Shown: positions 43,362 to 54,621 of the stretch, piece by piece | Layout: each line of letters starts with the position of its first letter | How positions within the stretch are numbered: the first letter of the stretch is position 1 | DNA from: Macrocystis pyrifera | Lineage: Eukaryota; Sar; Phaeophyceae; Laminariales; Laminariaceae | Assembly (NCBI GenBank): GCA_031763025.1 | Contig: JASSKH010000001.1 | Span: 25,488,539-25,552,538 of the forward strand | Reading direction: 5' to 3' | DNA: 64,000 nt | Notes under the pieces: generated by a model | Databases searched by the model: none | Told to the model about the DNA's origin: nothing | The model's input: the letters and a program-made list of their open reading frames with translations, nothing else | Program-made: the position numbers and the translations under genes

Positions 43362-43748
43362 GCACCGGCCAGACATATATTGAAAAAACATACCAGGTAT
43401 ACGGTAAACATCAGCTGTGAGACGATGGATTTCGTCGAGCTAATTTTTGCAAGCTGCATACTGCAGTTGTATGATACTCCAAGACAAAAAGTATCAAACT
43501 CGACTTGTCGCTACTGCAGTTCCTTTTTTTTCAAGTGTTCCCTCGATGTCCTGTTCCTACGTTGATGGGCGAAGCGGCATGTCGCGCACCGACCGTGCCA
43601 TGGGGACACTACAACTGTATTACGTAGTTACGGCGCAAGCGAACAACTCGCCGCGTGTAACGGTTTTCTGCTTGACTTTTTTTTGTCCTCGACATTCGGT
43701 GGCTTGTGGCTTGACATTTTTTTGTTCTCAACATTCGGTACGTACGTA

Positions 43749-43858
43749 TTTACGGGGGACCATAGTAAATAGGACCAACTATTGTTTGTAAAAAATAGGT
43801 AAATATATAGTTTTTTGTGTGTATCATAGGTCCTAGTTACTATGGTCCCCCGTAATAG
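43749..43858. mobile_element. MITE-like hairpin element, copy h, well preserved
   Basis: ATTTACGGGGGACCATAGTA and GTTACTATGGTCCCCCGTAA; core TATTGTTTGTAAAAAATAGG. It is only 390 bp from copy g. Confidence 0.86.
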
Positions 43859-45559
43859 TGTGATTGACGTTGCCACCGTGGGCAGGGTGGGGCCCAGCGG
43901 TCTGTGTGTGCCTAGATTATTATCAAAAACGAGTGGTACGACCTCTGCTGTGCCAGCGGGGCCGGTACGGCCATGGCTCTTACATGATTCGGCCACCTAC
44001 CCCACTACCAATCCACCCGTCCATCCACTCACCCACCCACCCACCCACCCACCCACCCATATCAACAACGGCGTCCAAGATCCAGATCCACCACCGGCTA
44101 GATATCACGACAACACAAATTGCGGCAGTCAGTCGCTACGCTGTGGACGTGCCGTATACCGGTATACTCGTACCAGTGTTGAGGCCTTTGTCGGCACACT
44201 TTGTACGTATCCCTGGACAGGTTTGCCTATTAAGTCGGTACTCGTCGGTACTCACGTGTGTTGTTTGCTTAGAAATTGAAGAAGAGCAGCTTTATTCCTT
44301 TCGAGCACGCGGAGACTGGGAGCCAAGCGCGTGCCTCGCTGGGAAACCCCCTGGTTTTCCATCTAAGTACGCCTCCCAAGTACTACAAATACGATGCCAG
44401 TACTTGAACCCAGGTAATTACCGGGCTTTCAGCCTCATTCCAAGCAGTACCATAGCACTACTGTAGCCCACTCTGATGAGCCGCATATGCAGAATTATGG
44501 GAAATGCGTGGAAACCCCGATTCCACGAGCTAGAACATCAGTCGAAGATGCGGCTCCTCAAAACCCGCTACCACACCTCTGAACGGCAAGGCAACGAAGC
44601 CGGCAAGGTACGTCAAAAAAAGAAAGAAAGGAAGGAAAGCCTCTAGCCTAAAGGGGCAGGAGTAAATGGTCAACGAAAGCCATCGCCATGCTACCTGCAA
44701 CGTGGGTAGGGCGAGAAAGTGGCTACTGAAAAGCGAAATGTTGACACACGAAAAAAACGAGACGGTCCTGTTCCCCAGTAGGTGTTATCAATGTTGTCCA
44801 GATCGTCCCCAGCTCCCGAGCGGCGGGGGGGGAATCGGTAGGACGAGAAGAAAAATAACACGGAAGACGCCAAAAACCACCTAAACCCAGCCCGCAACTC
44901 CGGAAACGTCTCCTGTGCCACAAATGAGTGGCCCGATCACCCAGATAAGCCCCGACACTGAGCGGGGGGGGTAGGCAGGACAAAATACGCAAAAACCATC
45001 CCCAAACCAGCCCAAGCGAAACAAACCAGGAACATACCGAGCAGAAAAAAATCCCGACCCGAAAACTCGGAAAACGTCAAAATGTAGAAAAAAAAAACTA
45101 AAGTCAAGGAAAACGGCAAGAAAAAAAATGTCGAGTGCAGCCGAGAAGCGAAAATCAGCTATCCACGGCGGCGCCTCGAGATTCATCTACGTTTAGCTGG
45201 ACCCCCCGTGCAAACGCGCTACGAGTAGTCAAGTGTATTTACAGATACCATGAACCTCGTACAGCTCTCGTCGAAGTCGTGTAGCGGGCCGGAGAAAGAG
45301 GAAGCTTGATCGGTCACGGGTCGTCCAAAAATCGAACCAAATACACCCCATCGGTTAGTGTAATCGCGCTGATTGTCCCGATGATGGAGCGCGCATGCAT
45401 GTGCTGTGTAAGTAAGAAGTACTCATCAAAAACACCGACCGCAGGAGGAACAGATAGATGGTACGATCACAAGGAATGGCAAGTAGAGGTTGCAACACTA
45501 TCGCTAGTCTTCGTGAGAGGTAACAGCACTATACATCGTCAGTCAGTCGTAGTTGCAGG

Positions 45560-45674
45560 TATTACTGGGGACCATTAGTAATCAGGACCCATCATATGAA
45601 CACAAACCTATATATTCTATTATTTTTCTCAAGCGTATTTGGTCCTGATTACTGCTGTATGTTCCCCCGTAATA
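45560..45674. mobile_element. MITE-like hairpin element, copy i (TAGTAATCAGGACC subfamily)
   Basis: TATTACTGGGGACCATTAGT and TTGGTCCTGATTACTGCTGT ... CCCCCGTAATA. The inner arm AGTAATCAGGACC is matched by GGTCCTGATTACT, a third subfamily with paired changes. Confidence 0.8.
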
Positions 45675-45777
45675 TTGTTACGTAGTCGAACATTTCACAC
45701 CTCGGACCGGTCATTGATTCCAACGGAATACGATCTAGATATTTCCAGGCAGATCTATTCCTGATCGGTACTTATGT

Positions 45778-45880
45778 GTGTTCTTCACATTAAACCGTTC
45801 TTTCTACCCGTCGACATCCAGCACAACCAGTCCGTGCCGATTCTTCAATCCTAGAAGAGATACAAGTTACCAGTATGTGG
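45778..45880 (+). repeat. Dispersed 130-bp repeat, left arm of an inverted pair
   Basis: GTTCTTCACATTAAACCGTT, CGACATCCAGCACAACC, CCGTGCCGATTCTTCA. The same family occurs inverted at 47010-47125, so the 1.35 kb between is flanked by inverted repeats. Confidence 0.75.
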
Positions 45881-45887
45881 TAACAAA

Positions 45888-46530
45888 GTTACGCCATCGA
45901 GCAGCCCACCACGAAGTCCTTCTGCGAGTCATTGGCTTCCAGCGCCGACTACGCACCGACCACACCACCCTCTCGTACGCGAAGGCGCTCAGGATAACAC
46001 GATGCGAAAGTATCGAAACGACCATCCGTAAACGGCGACTCTTCTTTGCGGGGGCTCTGGTGCGGCAACACGAGGAGCGATTGCCCAGTCGGTTGATGTT
46101 CGGGACGATCGCTGGTGGGGAGAGCCCGAAACCAGGCGGGCAGCCCAAGACTTGGCCTAGGGCCATTGCTGAGGACCTTAGAGCTTATTGGGACACTTTG
46201 GCGTCTTTGGAGTTGGGACCGCACTGTGGCCCACTGCAGCAAAACAGACGGGAAAGTGGTACCGGGGAATCCTCGAAGCAGCTGAACAGTTCATGGGCAG
46301 GTACGAGGCTGAGGCAAAGCTGAGTAGACAGCGCCGTGCATCCGCTGCGGGTAGTGTTAGAGGGAACGGGGGGAGGGGTAACAGCAGGGGGAGGGGTAGA
46401 AGGAACACCGTACAAGTGTATGGGGGCAGGGGGGGGGAACGGGACGAGTAGAAGGGAAACCGCGGTAGAAGAGAGTAGCAAAGAGATCGCAGATAGGGTA
46501 GCAAGGTACCAGGCCGACTAATGGGTTGGA
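45888..46530 (+). pseudogene. LINE family 2 fragment, copy B (C-terminal part of RT protein)
   Basis: The plus-strand frame reads HHEVLLRVIGFQRRLRTDHT, TLSYAKALRITRCESIETTI and RKRRLFFAGALVRQHEERLP. It is the region downstream of the reverse transcriptase and matches the minus-strand copy at 48.1-48.9 kb at most positions. Near 46200 the frame shifts and continues with FGVGTALWPTAAKQTGKWYR. The copy lacks the whole RT core and is dead. The 3' UTR follows to about 46600 (GGGTAGCAAGGTACCAGG). Confidence 0.8.
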
Positions 46531-47009
46531 CTTTTCTTTGCTACTCGTGCCGCCAACTGCTGCGGCCGTTCGGTATGTATTGACTTGGTGCTTTAATTTT
46601 TTTCCATGGCTTAACTTTTTCCTATATTTTTCCCTTCTTATCCTTATGAAAGAAGTACTACGTAGTGGGTGGGTGACGAGCGTATCTTGGCCCACTCATT
46701 CTTTCTCTTTTTACTTGGTTAAGTGTTCCCCGGGATGTATATTTCCCTTTTTCCTTCCCGTTTCTTCCCCCTTTCACGTCCCTTTTGGCTCATGCTCGGG
46801 GTAAGTATGTGTCTGAGCTTTGGCTTCCCATTTTATTCATTTATTTATTAAGGATTCTTCTCCTTTTCTCTTTCGGTTTGGTTCTTCGTCGCTTCTCTTT
46901 CTTTATGGTGTATTTTGGTTGCTGGCGTATGTATGTATGTTGTGTCGGCCGCACCTAGTGCGAAGGCATGGTATTGCGTAGGCTATTAATGCATTACGGT
47001 GTGTTATCT

Positions 47010-47125
47010 CTGTGTCGTAGTCTGTGACCACAGAGCTCGTATCTTCCTAGGGTGAAGAATCAGCACGAACACTGGGCTTGCTGGATGTCGGTGAGTAGAA
47101 GAACGGTTTAATGTGAAGAACACAC
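47010..47125 (-). repeat. Dispersed 130-bp repeat, right arm of an inverted pair
   Basis: On the minus strand: TGTGTTCTTCACATTAAACC, GACATCCAGCAAGCCCAGTG, TGCTGATTCTTCACCCTAGG, CTCTGTGGTCACAGACTACG. It is the complement of 45778-45880 and close to the copy at 52812. Confidence 0.75.
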
Positions 47126-47872
47126 ACATAGAGATACTACTTTGCCACGTACCAGGTATGCGGTAAGCACAGTGGGCAATGCCATGTCATGTCATCATAC
47201 TGGATACGACAGGCACGACATACACACTCCATGAAATAGAGAAACGAAACGAAACAAAGAAAAAAAAAAAACTAAGGAGACAAGTCGAAAGAGAAAGAGA
47301 AACAAGAAATAATATATAAGAAACAAACTGTCGTGCCCCCCCCGCAGGGGATGTAGCAGACACTTGAAAAAAATGAGCTGGAAAAAAAAAGGAAAAAGGA
47401 GAATAACACCACTACTCGTAGTAAACAGAGCAAGACTAAGAACAAAGGGAAAATAACAGGCAAACCGAAGCACAAAGCATCCTCCAAGTAGCGGCAGCAG
47501 TTTGTGGTACGAGTAGCGTAGCCAGGTTCTCCTTGCTAGTCCGCCTGGTACCTTGCTACCCTGTCTGCCGCCTCCGTCCTGCGTTCGTCAACTATGCCCA
47601 GCCCCTCGGCGTCAGACAATACGAAACAAGCAAAGCAGGCTCGTCATCCACCCACGCCACACGACTCCTTCAATATCAGTAGAAGAAGGGAAGAGGAAGA
47701 AATAAACTGAAAATCACAGAGGATCAGCCCAAGAAATAAAATAAAAAACTGAAGACAAAGGAAGACCACGTTCGAACCAGCTGCACCAGTTGGTGGCACG
47801 AGTAGTATAGGCATGTTCTGCTTCCTAGTCTGCCCGGTGCCTTGCTACCCTGTCTGCCATCTCCTAACTACT

Positions 47873-48892
47873 TTAATCCACCGCAGTTTCCCTTCTACTC
47901 CTGTCCCCCCCCCTCTCCGCATTCTCTTGGTCGGGTTTTCTGCCACTCCTCCTGTTCCCCCCCCTCCCTCCATTCCCTTGGACACCACCCACGGCGGATG
48001 CGCGGCGCTGCCTACTCAGCTCAACCTCAGCCTCGTGCCACCTCACCATGAACCGTTCGGCTGCTTCGAGGAACCCCCGGTACCACTTCCCCGCCTTTTT
48101 TGCAGCAGTGGACCACAGCGCGGTCTCAACTCGAAACACCTAGGGGGCAAGTTCCGTTGACCCTTCGGTGGCTCGGAATTCTCTAAGGTCTTCGACTATG
48201 CATCTATGCCAAGTCTTGAACTGTCCGCCAGGTCTCGGGTTCTCCCCGCCAGCTATCGTCCCGAAGATTAGCCGACTGGGTATTCGCTCCTTGCTTTGCC
48301 GTGCCACTCCCCCCGCAAAGAAGAGCCGCCGTTTGCGAATGGTCGTTTCGATGCTCTCGCAACGTGTCATCTTGAGGGCCTTCGCGTACGAGAGGGTGGT
48401 ATGGTTAGTACGAAGTCGGCGCTGGAAGCCAATGACTCGCAACAGGACTTGGTGGTGAGCCGTTCGAAGCTTGGCAAAGTGTTCCGCTCTGAGGGTCCAC
48501 GTCACACACCCGTACAGCAGGGTCTCAACCACCTCGGCCTTCAGCACTCGGACTTTCAGGCTAAGGGGGGCGGCGGTCGTCCTATCATACAGCAAAGGAC
48601 CGAACCGTTTGAGGCATGCTCGGATGAGACGGATCCGTCGGTCGATTTCGAGCGAGAGGTCAGCGTTTTCGTGGACGATGCCGCCTAGGTATAAAAACTG
48701 GGCCGTCTGCTTATACTTCTGGCCTGCTGCTTCGATGACGAGCGGTGGTGCGAGGGTTTTCCGGTCTGTTCTGGTGTTTGTCTCTGTCTTCTTTTCCGAC
48801 ACCGTGAGGTCTGCTGCTTTCACGACAACCATGACGACTGTCCTCATTTTCGCGAGCCCTTCAGCCACCTTCCGAGACAATTCCTGCGTCAT
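47873..48892 (-). pseudogene. LINE family 2 C-terminal RT region, copy A
   Basis: A frame of 250 codons with FLYLGGIVHENADLSLEIDR, LKAEVVETLLYGCVTWTLRA and TTIRKRRLFFAGGVARQSKE, the usual thumb and C-terminal region of such LINEs. A single TAG at 48140-48142 interrupts it; the same frame then continues VFRVETALWSTAAKKAGKWY. The upstream RT palm is in another frame. Confidence 0.82.
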
Positions 48893-49810
48893 CGGCGTTC
48901 AACATGCCCCATACAGCCCTTCGCACGCACGCCAACGGCTCCTGCCCCTCCGTCCCAACTATTCCAGCATCACTGAGTTGGACCAAATCCCTTAGGATGG
49001 CTTCGTCTTGGCTGAAGCGTACTATTACAGGGGTCCATAGTTAACAGGACCAAATATTGTTAGTAAAAATACCTAAATATATAGTTTTTTATGTATGCCA
49101 TAGGTCCTGTTAACTATAGACCCCCGTAATAGTACGACGTGTAACGCAGCAGCGAATAACGCGTTGAACAGTAACGGTGATAGCACACAGCCTTGCCGCA
49201 GCCCCTGCGTGACATCAAACCATTCCGAGTGCTCGCCGTCATCCGTACGCACGCGAGCTCCGCCATCGTGGAAATTACGGATAATTCTCAGCATCTTGGT
49301 TGGCACGCCAAAGCGTGTGAGTGCCTCCTATAACAGCTCTCGGTCGACAGAGTCGTACGCTTTCTGCAGATCGATGAAGCACACAAGTACAGGGGTATTT
49401 TCCTCTGTCGTCCAAGCTCTTGCAACCAGCGCACGACGAACAACACATCAATCGTTGATCGTACGGGGCGGAAGCCGCACTGTTCCTCCGGGAGTAATTC
49501 CTCGGTCTCGCAGTACTGAGTAGTTGCTGAGGCGGGACGCGACGATTTTCAACAAAACTTTGTTGCCTGCGTGGGCAGCAAGCGAAATCCCTCTGTAGTT
49601 GTCACAATTAGTTCGGTCCTTATTCTTTTTGTGAAGGACCTTGATGATCGCATCTTTCCATTGTTGGGGGACTTCTCCTGTTACCCAAACATTGACAAGG
49701 ATGCTGTGAAAGCACTGGGCGAATGCGGGGTGGTTTTGCATGACCTGATCATATCGCCAGGTGTTAGAGCGCCGTATAATGTGCATGATCTCGTGGTAGT
49801 GCACGTTTTC
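48893..49810 (-). pseudogene. LINE family 2 reverse transcriptase core, MITE-disrupted
   Basis: Minus-strand frames show [56 protein letters not shown] (motif A, with a stop soon after) and [20 protein letters not shown]. The MITE follows. Past it lies LNADDAGIVS, the catalytic box with N for Y. The enzyme would prime on nicked DNA in an active copy; stops and the MITE rule that out here. Confidence 0.82.
49024..49132. mobile_element. MITE-like hairpin element, copy j (GTCCATAGTTAACAGG subfamily)
   Basis: ATTACAGGGGTCCATAGTTA and TTAACTATAGACCCCCGTAA, core AAATATTGTTAGTAAAAATA. Same subfamily as copy b at 7456. Inserted in the LINE family 2 RT. Confidence 0.86.
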
Positions 49811-50452
49811 TGGTTTCGAGTCCGTTATTTATTATACAAGCCCTGCACAGAATATCTATATCACACAACGGCAGTTTAGGATATTATAAATGATTCACAA
49901 ATATTTGTGAACTCACAGCTGACGTATTTCAAAATTTATAAGATATTTGTGAAATGAAAAGGTTTCAACATGTTGCAACATCATATCATTATCCCTTGTT
50001 CGGGTTATAAAGTATCAGTGCGCAGCATGATTATTTAAAATTGTCCTGTTGACCCGGGCAGCATCCAGGGGAGCCGCTGGCCTACATCTTTGACAAGGAA
50101 TTACATATAGAATACGCGCGTTCGGTTTATCTCAATACTTGTAAAATTCGGTAAAAATGGAATATAAACGAGATGACGTATCACGCAGCTTGCAAAGTTG
50201 AGTATCGCCTCTGCTTTGAGTTCTGTGTATCTCTCTCCTTTAGTCTCCCTTTCAGTGGTTGTTCTCAGCGAACACCCCCTCTTCGTAGTGTTTGGGTTTT
50301 ATTACGAGGTGTGGGGGGATCTATAGCCTCATTTCTTTTGTTTCGAATAGCCGCATCTTCGACCACCTTTTTCCTGGCCGTTTGGGATGAACTTTGTCAC
50401 CACCTTCCGACCATCTTGTGGTCTGCATATACGACTATTCAGGGTGGGCTAA
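49811..50452. other. Unassigned
   Basis: A+T-rich sequence with a partial dispersed repeat (ACTCACAGCTGACGTATTT at about 49911, also seen near 31100). No gene or complete element is recognised. Confidence 0.5.
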
Positions 50453-50956
50453 TGTGATATGAGTAGAGTACTCATGGGCTATAGATATATATAATACGTT
50501 GCAGTCTTATAGTCTCACGAATACGAGAATAATCCAAAGAATGGATTAACCCGGCGGCTATTCCGTTAGTCGAGAGTAACGTTCTTTTAGGAATGTTCCC
50601 TAGGGCGGATAACCCCCTAGACGAGAGTAATATTCCTTAACGCAGATAGGACCACGAAGTGAGAAGTTCTTATATTAGCAGAAGAAAGATCGGTAGCCAT
50701 AGGAAAGTTCTGTAGGAGTACATCAGATAAGAGGAATTTAGGAGAGCTTGTGGCATGGGGTGGGACGAGTATATCTGGGCGTCGAGTCCCGCCCCCCTAC
50801 CTCTCACTTCTCTACCAGAACACCTCCTGCTCAGCTCTCGCCATCAATAAGAAGATCTAAATCAGAAGAAGCGAAGCACTGCTTTCCAGCTGCCAGAACA
50901 ACCTGCGTCCCTTACCACTACCCTTACCACCACCCTAGAGCGGTCCCCGCTTCACA
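50453..50956 (+). mobile_element. LTR-like repeat, copy 1
   Basis: 504 bp starting TGTGATATGAGTAGAG and ending CCGCTTCACA, so it has TG...CA ends with a short terminal inverted repeat. It contains a TATA-like stretch (ATAGATATATATAATA, about 50480) and small hairpins (GAGTAGAGTACTC). No protein is encoded. Orientation is assigned from the TATA-like stretch. Confidence 0.7.
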
Positions 50957-50962
50957 GTATCA

Positions 50963-51465
50963 TGTGATATGAGTAGAGCACTCATGGGCTATAGATGTAG
51001 ATACTACGTTGCAGTCTTATAGTCTCACGAATACGAGAATAATCCAAGAATGGATTAACCCGGCAGATATCCCGTTAGTCGAGAGTATCGTTATTTTAGG
51101 AATGTTCCCTAGGGCGGATAGCCCGTTAGACGAGAGTAATGTTCCTTAGCGCAGATAGGACCACGAAGTGAGATATTCTTATATTAGCAGAAGAACGATT
51201 GGTAGCCATAGGAAAGTTCTGTAGGCGTACATCAGATAAGAGGAATTTAGGAGAGCTTGTGGCGTGGGGTGGGACGAGTATATCTGGGCGTCGAGTCCCG
51301 CCCCCCTACCTCTCACTTCTCTACCAGAGCACCTCCTGCTCAGCTCTCGCCATCAATAAGAAGATCTAAATCAGAAGAAGCGAAGCACTGCTTTCCAGCT
51401 GCCAGAACAACCTGCGTCCCTTACCACTACCCTTACCACTACCCTAGAGCGGTCTCCGCATCACA
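50963..51465 (+). mobile_element. LTR-like repeat, copy 2
   Basis: 503 bp, nearly identical to copy 1 (roughly 15-20 differences by eye), TGTGATATGAG ... CCGCATCACA with a 6-bp inverted terminus TGTGAT/ATCACA. Only GTATCA separates it from copy 1. Confidence 0.7.
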
Positions 51466-54408
51466 TCTGACGTCGTCGCATTCAACGAATGTTCTGGCCA
51501 AGCTTGGGACTGCAGCGCTCCTTCTAGACCTTCTCACGATCATGTGAGCCATCCCTATCCGGGAGGCATCTGGTTTTGAAGTCACCTTTTTATTTATTTA
51601 TTTTTGTTTATGTTCCCTGTTTCTCGTTTCTTTCGTTCTTCTTCTTGCTCTCTCTTTTCTTTCGTTTTTTCTTCTTTTTATTTTACGAACCAGCGTTACT
51701 GAGTGCCTTTATAGTGTAGAGCGTGACAAGCTGCCTAGTGGCATAAGTAGACGCTTCTCCCCTCCGAGTATAAGTGAGTTGACGCTTCTCCCCTCTTAGT
51801 AGGCACCGTCAAATCGCACGTGCAAGTACGTACAACAAGCTCTGTTGTTCTTTCTTAGTAAGTACTTGATGTATAAGTACTGGTGCTATTAGCAGTATGA
51901 TGATCGAGGTTTGTTTTTCCGCCCCTTATACCCCGTCTCCGCCGTGGAATGACGAGGTCGATGACCTCCACGATACGATTCCACGTGGTTGAATGCACCT
52001 GGAGACCCCCCAAATGACCTCGTGCTCATCGCACAAACCAAGCAGCGTTTTCCTTTGTACCCCTCCGCCTCGATATGCCCGCCCTTTCACAGGAAATGCA
52101 CGTAGTAAGTACTACTGTGTGTGGAACTACTGGCACATTCTTGCCCGCAGACATTTTGTCTGCATCTTCCGGTTTATACCCATGTTCTATGGGATTTGAC
52201 CCTTACCACGACTACAAAGAAGCTGCTATCGTACTGATAGGACAACCACGCAGCAGTACGTACCGACACCTTATTCTTTGGCACGTGATATGTATGCCGG
52301 TGGTGTGACCTACTACGCCATCGTTAGTATACGCATCTGTATGCAGCGTACAAACGGCTTGACCATAATTGCGAATTGTATCCGCTTGTATCCATCGCAT
52401 GGAATATTCGCCTGCGAGTTCTTGAGAGGCCATTATTATTTATTTATTTATTTTTACCTGATACGAGCAATGGTGTACGTATTGACTGACCTCACTTGCG
52501 ACCCCCTGATAGCGAGAAGAATCATAAATATATATTTTTATTATTATTTTTTTTTCCATGCCCTTTGGTTACCGGATTTCAAACCATATACGTACTGGCC
52601 TACAGAGACTGGTATACGAGCGAGGTACAAATATTGAATAGTGGTACCATGGTACGTAGTAATAATATTACGTATGTAGTAGCGAAAATTCCCGTGAACC
52701 CCCCCTCGTTCCCTGCCATATATTTAGGTAGCCAAACGATGCACAATTAGGTCGGTCCCCCCGTCTCGATGTGATGGAGTCGCACATCCATCGTATGTGT
52801 GTGTGTGTGTGTGTTCTTCACATTAAACCGTTCTTCTACTCGTCGACATCCAGCAAGCCCAGTGTCCGTGCTGATTCTTCACCCTAGAAAGATACGAGCT
52901 CTGTGGTCACAGACTACGACACAGAGATAACACACATCGTATAGGAACGCATATACTCACAGACGAATCTTCTATGGTTGCACGTAGCTCTTTTGGGACC
53001 AGCGTACGTATGTACACCCCTCTTCAGATTGGCCCATCCTTAGGCTGCTTCTACCCTACGAGATACAGAACAAGCGGCATGATGCACCTCCTGCGGCGCC
53101 TTCACTATAAAAACAGGGCGCATGTTGCCGAAATTGACCAGATTTCTGCTACCTTTTTTGCCCCACCCCCACAGCCTATAGGATACAAACAACGGTCATT
53201 ATTTTCATTATTTTTTTTTTTATTTTTATTTTTTTTGCTGCTGCTCTTTACGTGCACGTTTTCCAGCGTTGACGACATAATAAGACGGCTTTATGTTGCT
53301 GAACCTCGGCCCACGGCTGCCTGTGTATGCCTAAATTTCCCAGTTTGACGCCAGAAATAAGGTATATGCCGCACAAATAAGTCCGGCTACAGCTCCCCAC
53401 GTGCACGATCTTCCGCGTTAACGACACAACGAGGCTTCATGGCGCCCACAACCTTGTCTGACTACTGCTGTTTACGTCTACCCCCCCCAGCTGTACTACA
53501 TTAACAGAATGTACGACACCTGATCTGGTCCGAATATTCTGTTTGGTCGTGCTGTTGTTTTCCCTCCCTTTCCCGTTTCGCTTTCGACTTTTGTTTTTTG
53601 TTTTTTCTTTTTTTTCCCGACTATTAAGCCAAAGCAGGGTAGACACTGTTCGAGTTTGTAACAAGTGTTATTTTCCAGCGTATCCCATCCCCACCCGCTT
53701 TTACAAATATGCAGGGTACAGGCTGCCTAGAACTGTAACACTACAAAGGAGTAACATATCATCTGTTTATCCCTTGTTTGTCCAGCTTCTCACAAAAACA
53801 GCAGCTGCCTGCTGCTCATATATGGAACATAATAACTGTGGCCCGGGCAGTGACCAGTTCCAAAGAGATGAACTAAATGCTGGCCAAATTAAACAAAATA
53901 ATATACAATTTTTCGCGGCGGATTAGAGTATTGGACCTCCCCACAGGAGCCGAATGATACCCTTTTCCACATTTTTACGTACCGGGGTCTATTTATTTAT
54001 TTTTTGTTTTCCACTTGTGTTACCTCTACGATACCCTACGTATCTCACATCGTGTCGGACCTCGCGACGCCCCGAAATTCACCGGTTGCTGTCTGTTTTG
54101 CCACGGAACGACAAGCTGCCCACCGTTTAGGGAATCGCCCGATATTCTGTGCAGCTACTAAATAGTGCCGGCATGCTGCATTTTTTTTTTCCCCGACTCG
54201 ACCTTCACATTTTCTTTACGGGTACTCTTATTTGTATCCCAACGAAAGGTCTTGCACTAGTAAGCGTCACGCCCTGTTATCATTACGAACATTGGGCATT
54301 TCAGACGGAGTTATGTTCAATTCTGTTCAACTGATATCACTTGAGTGACCCCGGCGCGACTACCGTCAATCAAACGCGAGGCGCCTGGCGCTAGTTAGAT
54401 GCCCTCAA
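51466..54408. other. Unassigned
   Basis: Apart from a dispersed-repeat copy at 52812-52935 (GTTCTTCACATTAAACCGTT to GACACAGAGATAACACAC, preceded by a GT microsatellite) I see only T-rich and A+T-rich sequence without recognised coding regions. The segment next to the gag gene could include the 5' LTR of the Ty3/gypsy element, but no match to the sequence after 63080 is visible. Confidence 0.45.
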
Positions 54409-54419
54409 CTATAAAAATA
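54409..54419 (+). promoter_or_regulatory. TATA-like box upstream of gag
   Basis: CTATAAAAATA lies about 200 bp before the gag ATG, where the promoter of a 5' LTR would be. A possible tRNA primer-binding site, TGGTATTGTAGCC, follows at 54517. Both are guesses by position. Confidence 0.25.
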
Positions 54420-54621
54420 TCCTTCGACGGGCACTAAAATCGTGGCACGCACAACCTCAACACTCCCTATCGTACGTCCTTACCGTCACTCCTTTCTCTC
54501 TCCTAGATCGGTTTGTTGGTATTGTAGCCGCCTACCCTGATCCAAGCCTGGATCCACCCGCCCTCTCCATCTTCCACCAAAACTTTTCCCGCCCCAGTAC
54601 AAGCGTTCCACCCGCCTAAAC

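Larger units (their letters stand above)
41318..45559. other. Intergenic or 3' flank of MCM9
   Basis: No gene is recognised. GC-rich GGC repeats run to 41465, TGGG repeats lie at 41633-41667 and ACCC repeats at 44028-44060. A possible exon-like stretch at 42441-42615 (basic SQKRRRDE then acidic) could not be linked to MCM9 by phase. Three MITEs lie here. A repeat of about 70 bp (CATCAGCTGTGAG ... TTGCAAGCTGC) occurs at 42712 and 43407, in both cases just downstream of a TACCTGGTA/TACCAGGTA motif. No poly(C)-tailed SINE is seen after 40.7 kb. Confidence 0.5.
47500..49810 (-). mobile_element. LINE family 2, copy A (non-LTR retrotransposon)
   Basis: On the minus strand the order is RT N-terminal block (49804-49448), motif A (about 49390), the GLRQGC block (about 49200), the NADD box (about 48905), the C-terminal region (48892-48140 and on to 47873), then a 3' UTR to about 47500. 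A MITE (49024-49131) is inserted in the RT. The UTR carries a duplicated block: GCAGACAGGGTAGCAAGG occurs near 47840 and again near 47545 as read on the minus strand. No poly(C) tail is seen, so this is a separate lineage from the LINE at 6.8-10 kb. Confidence 0.82.

Noticed and set aside
44474..44530. CTGATGAG ... GGAAAC resembling a hammerhead ribozyme core
   Set aside because: The first two pairs of stem II fail and no matching cleavage site or stem I partner is present downstream.
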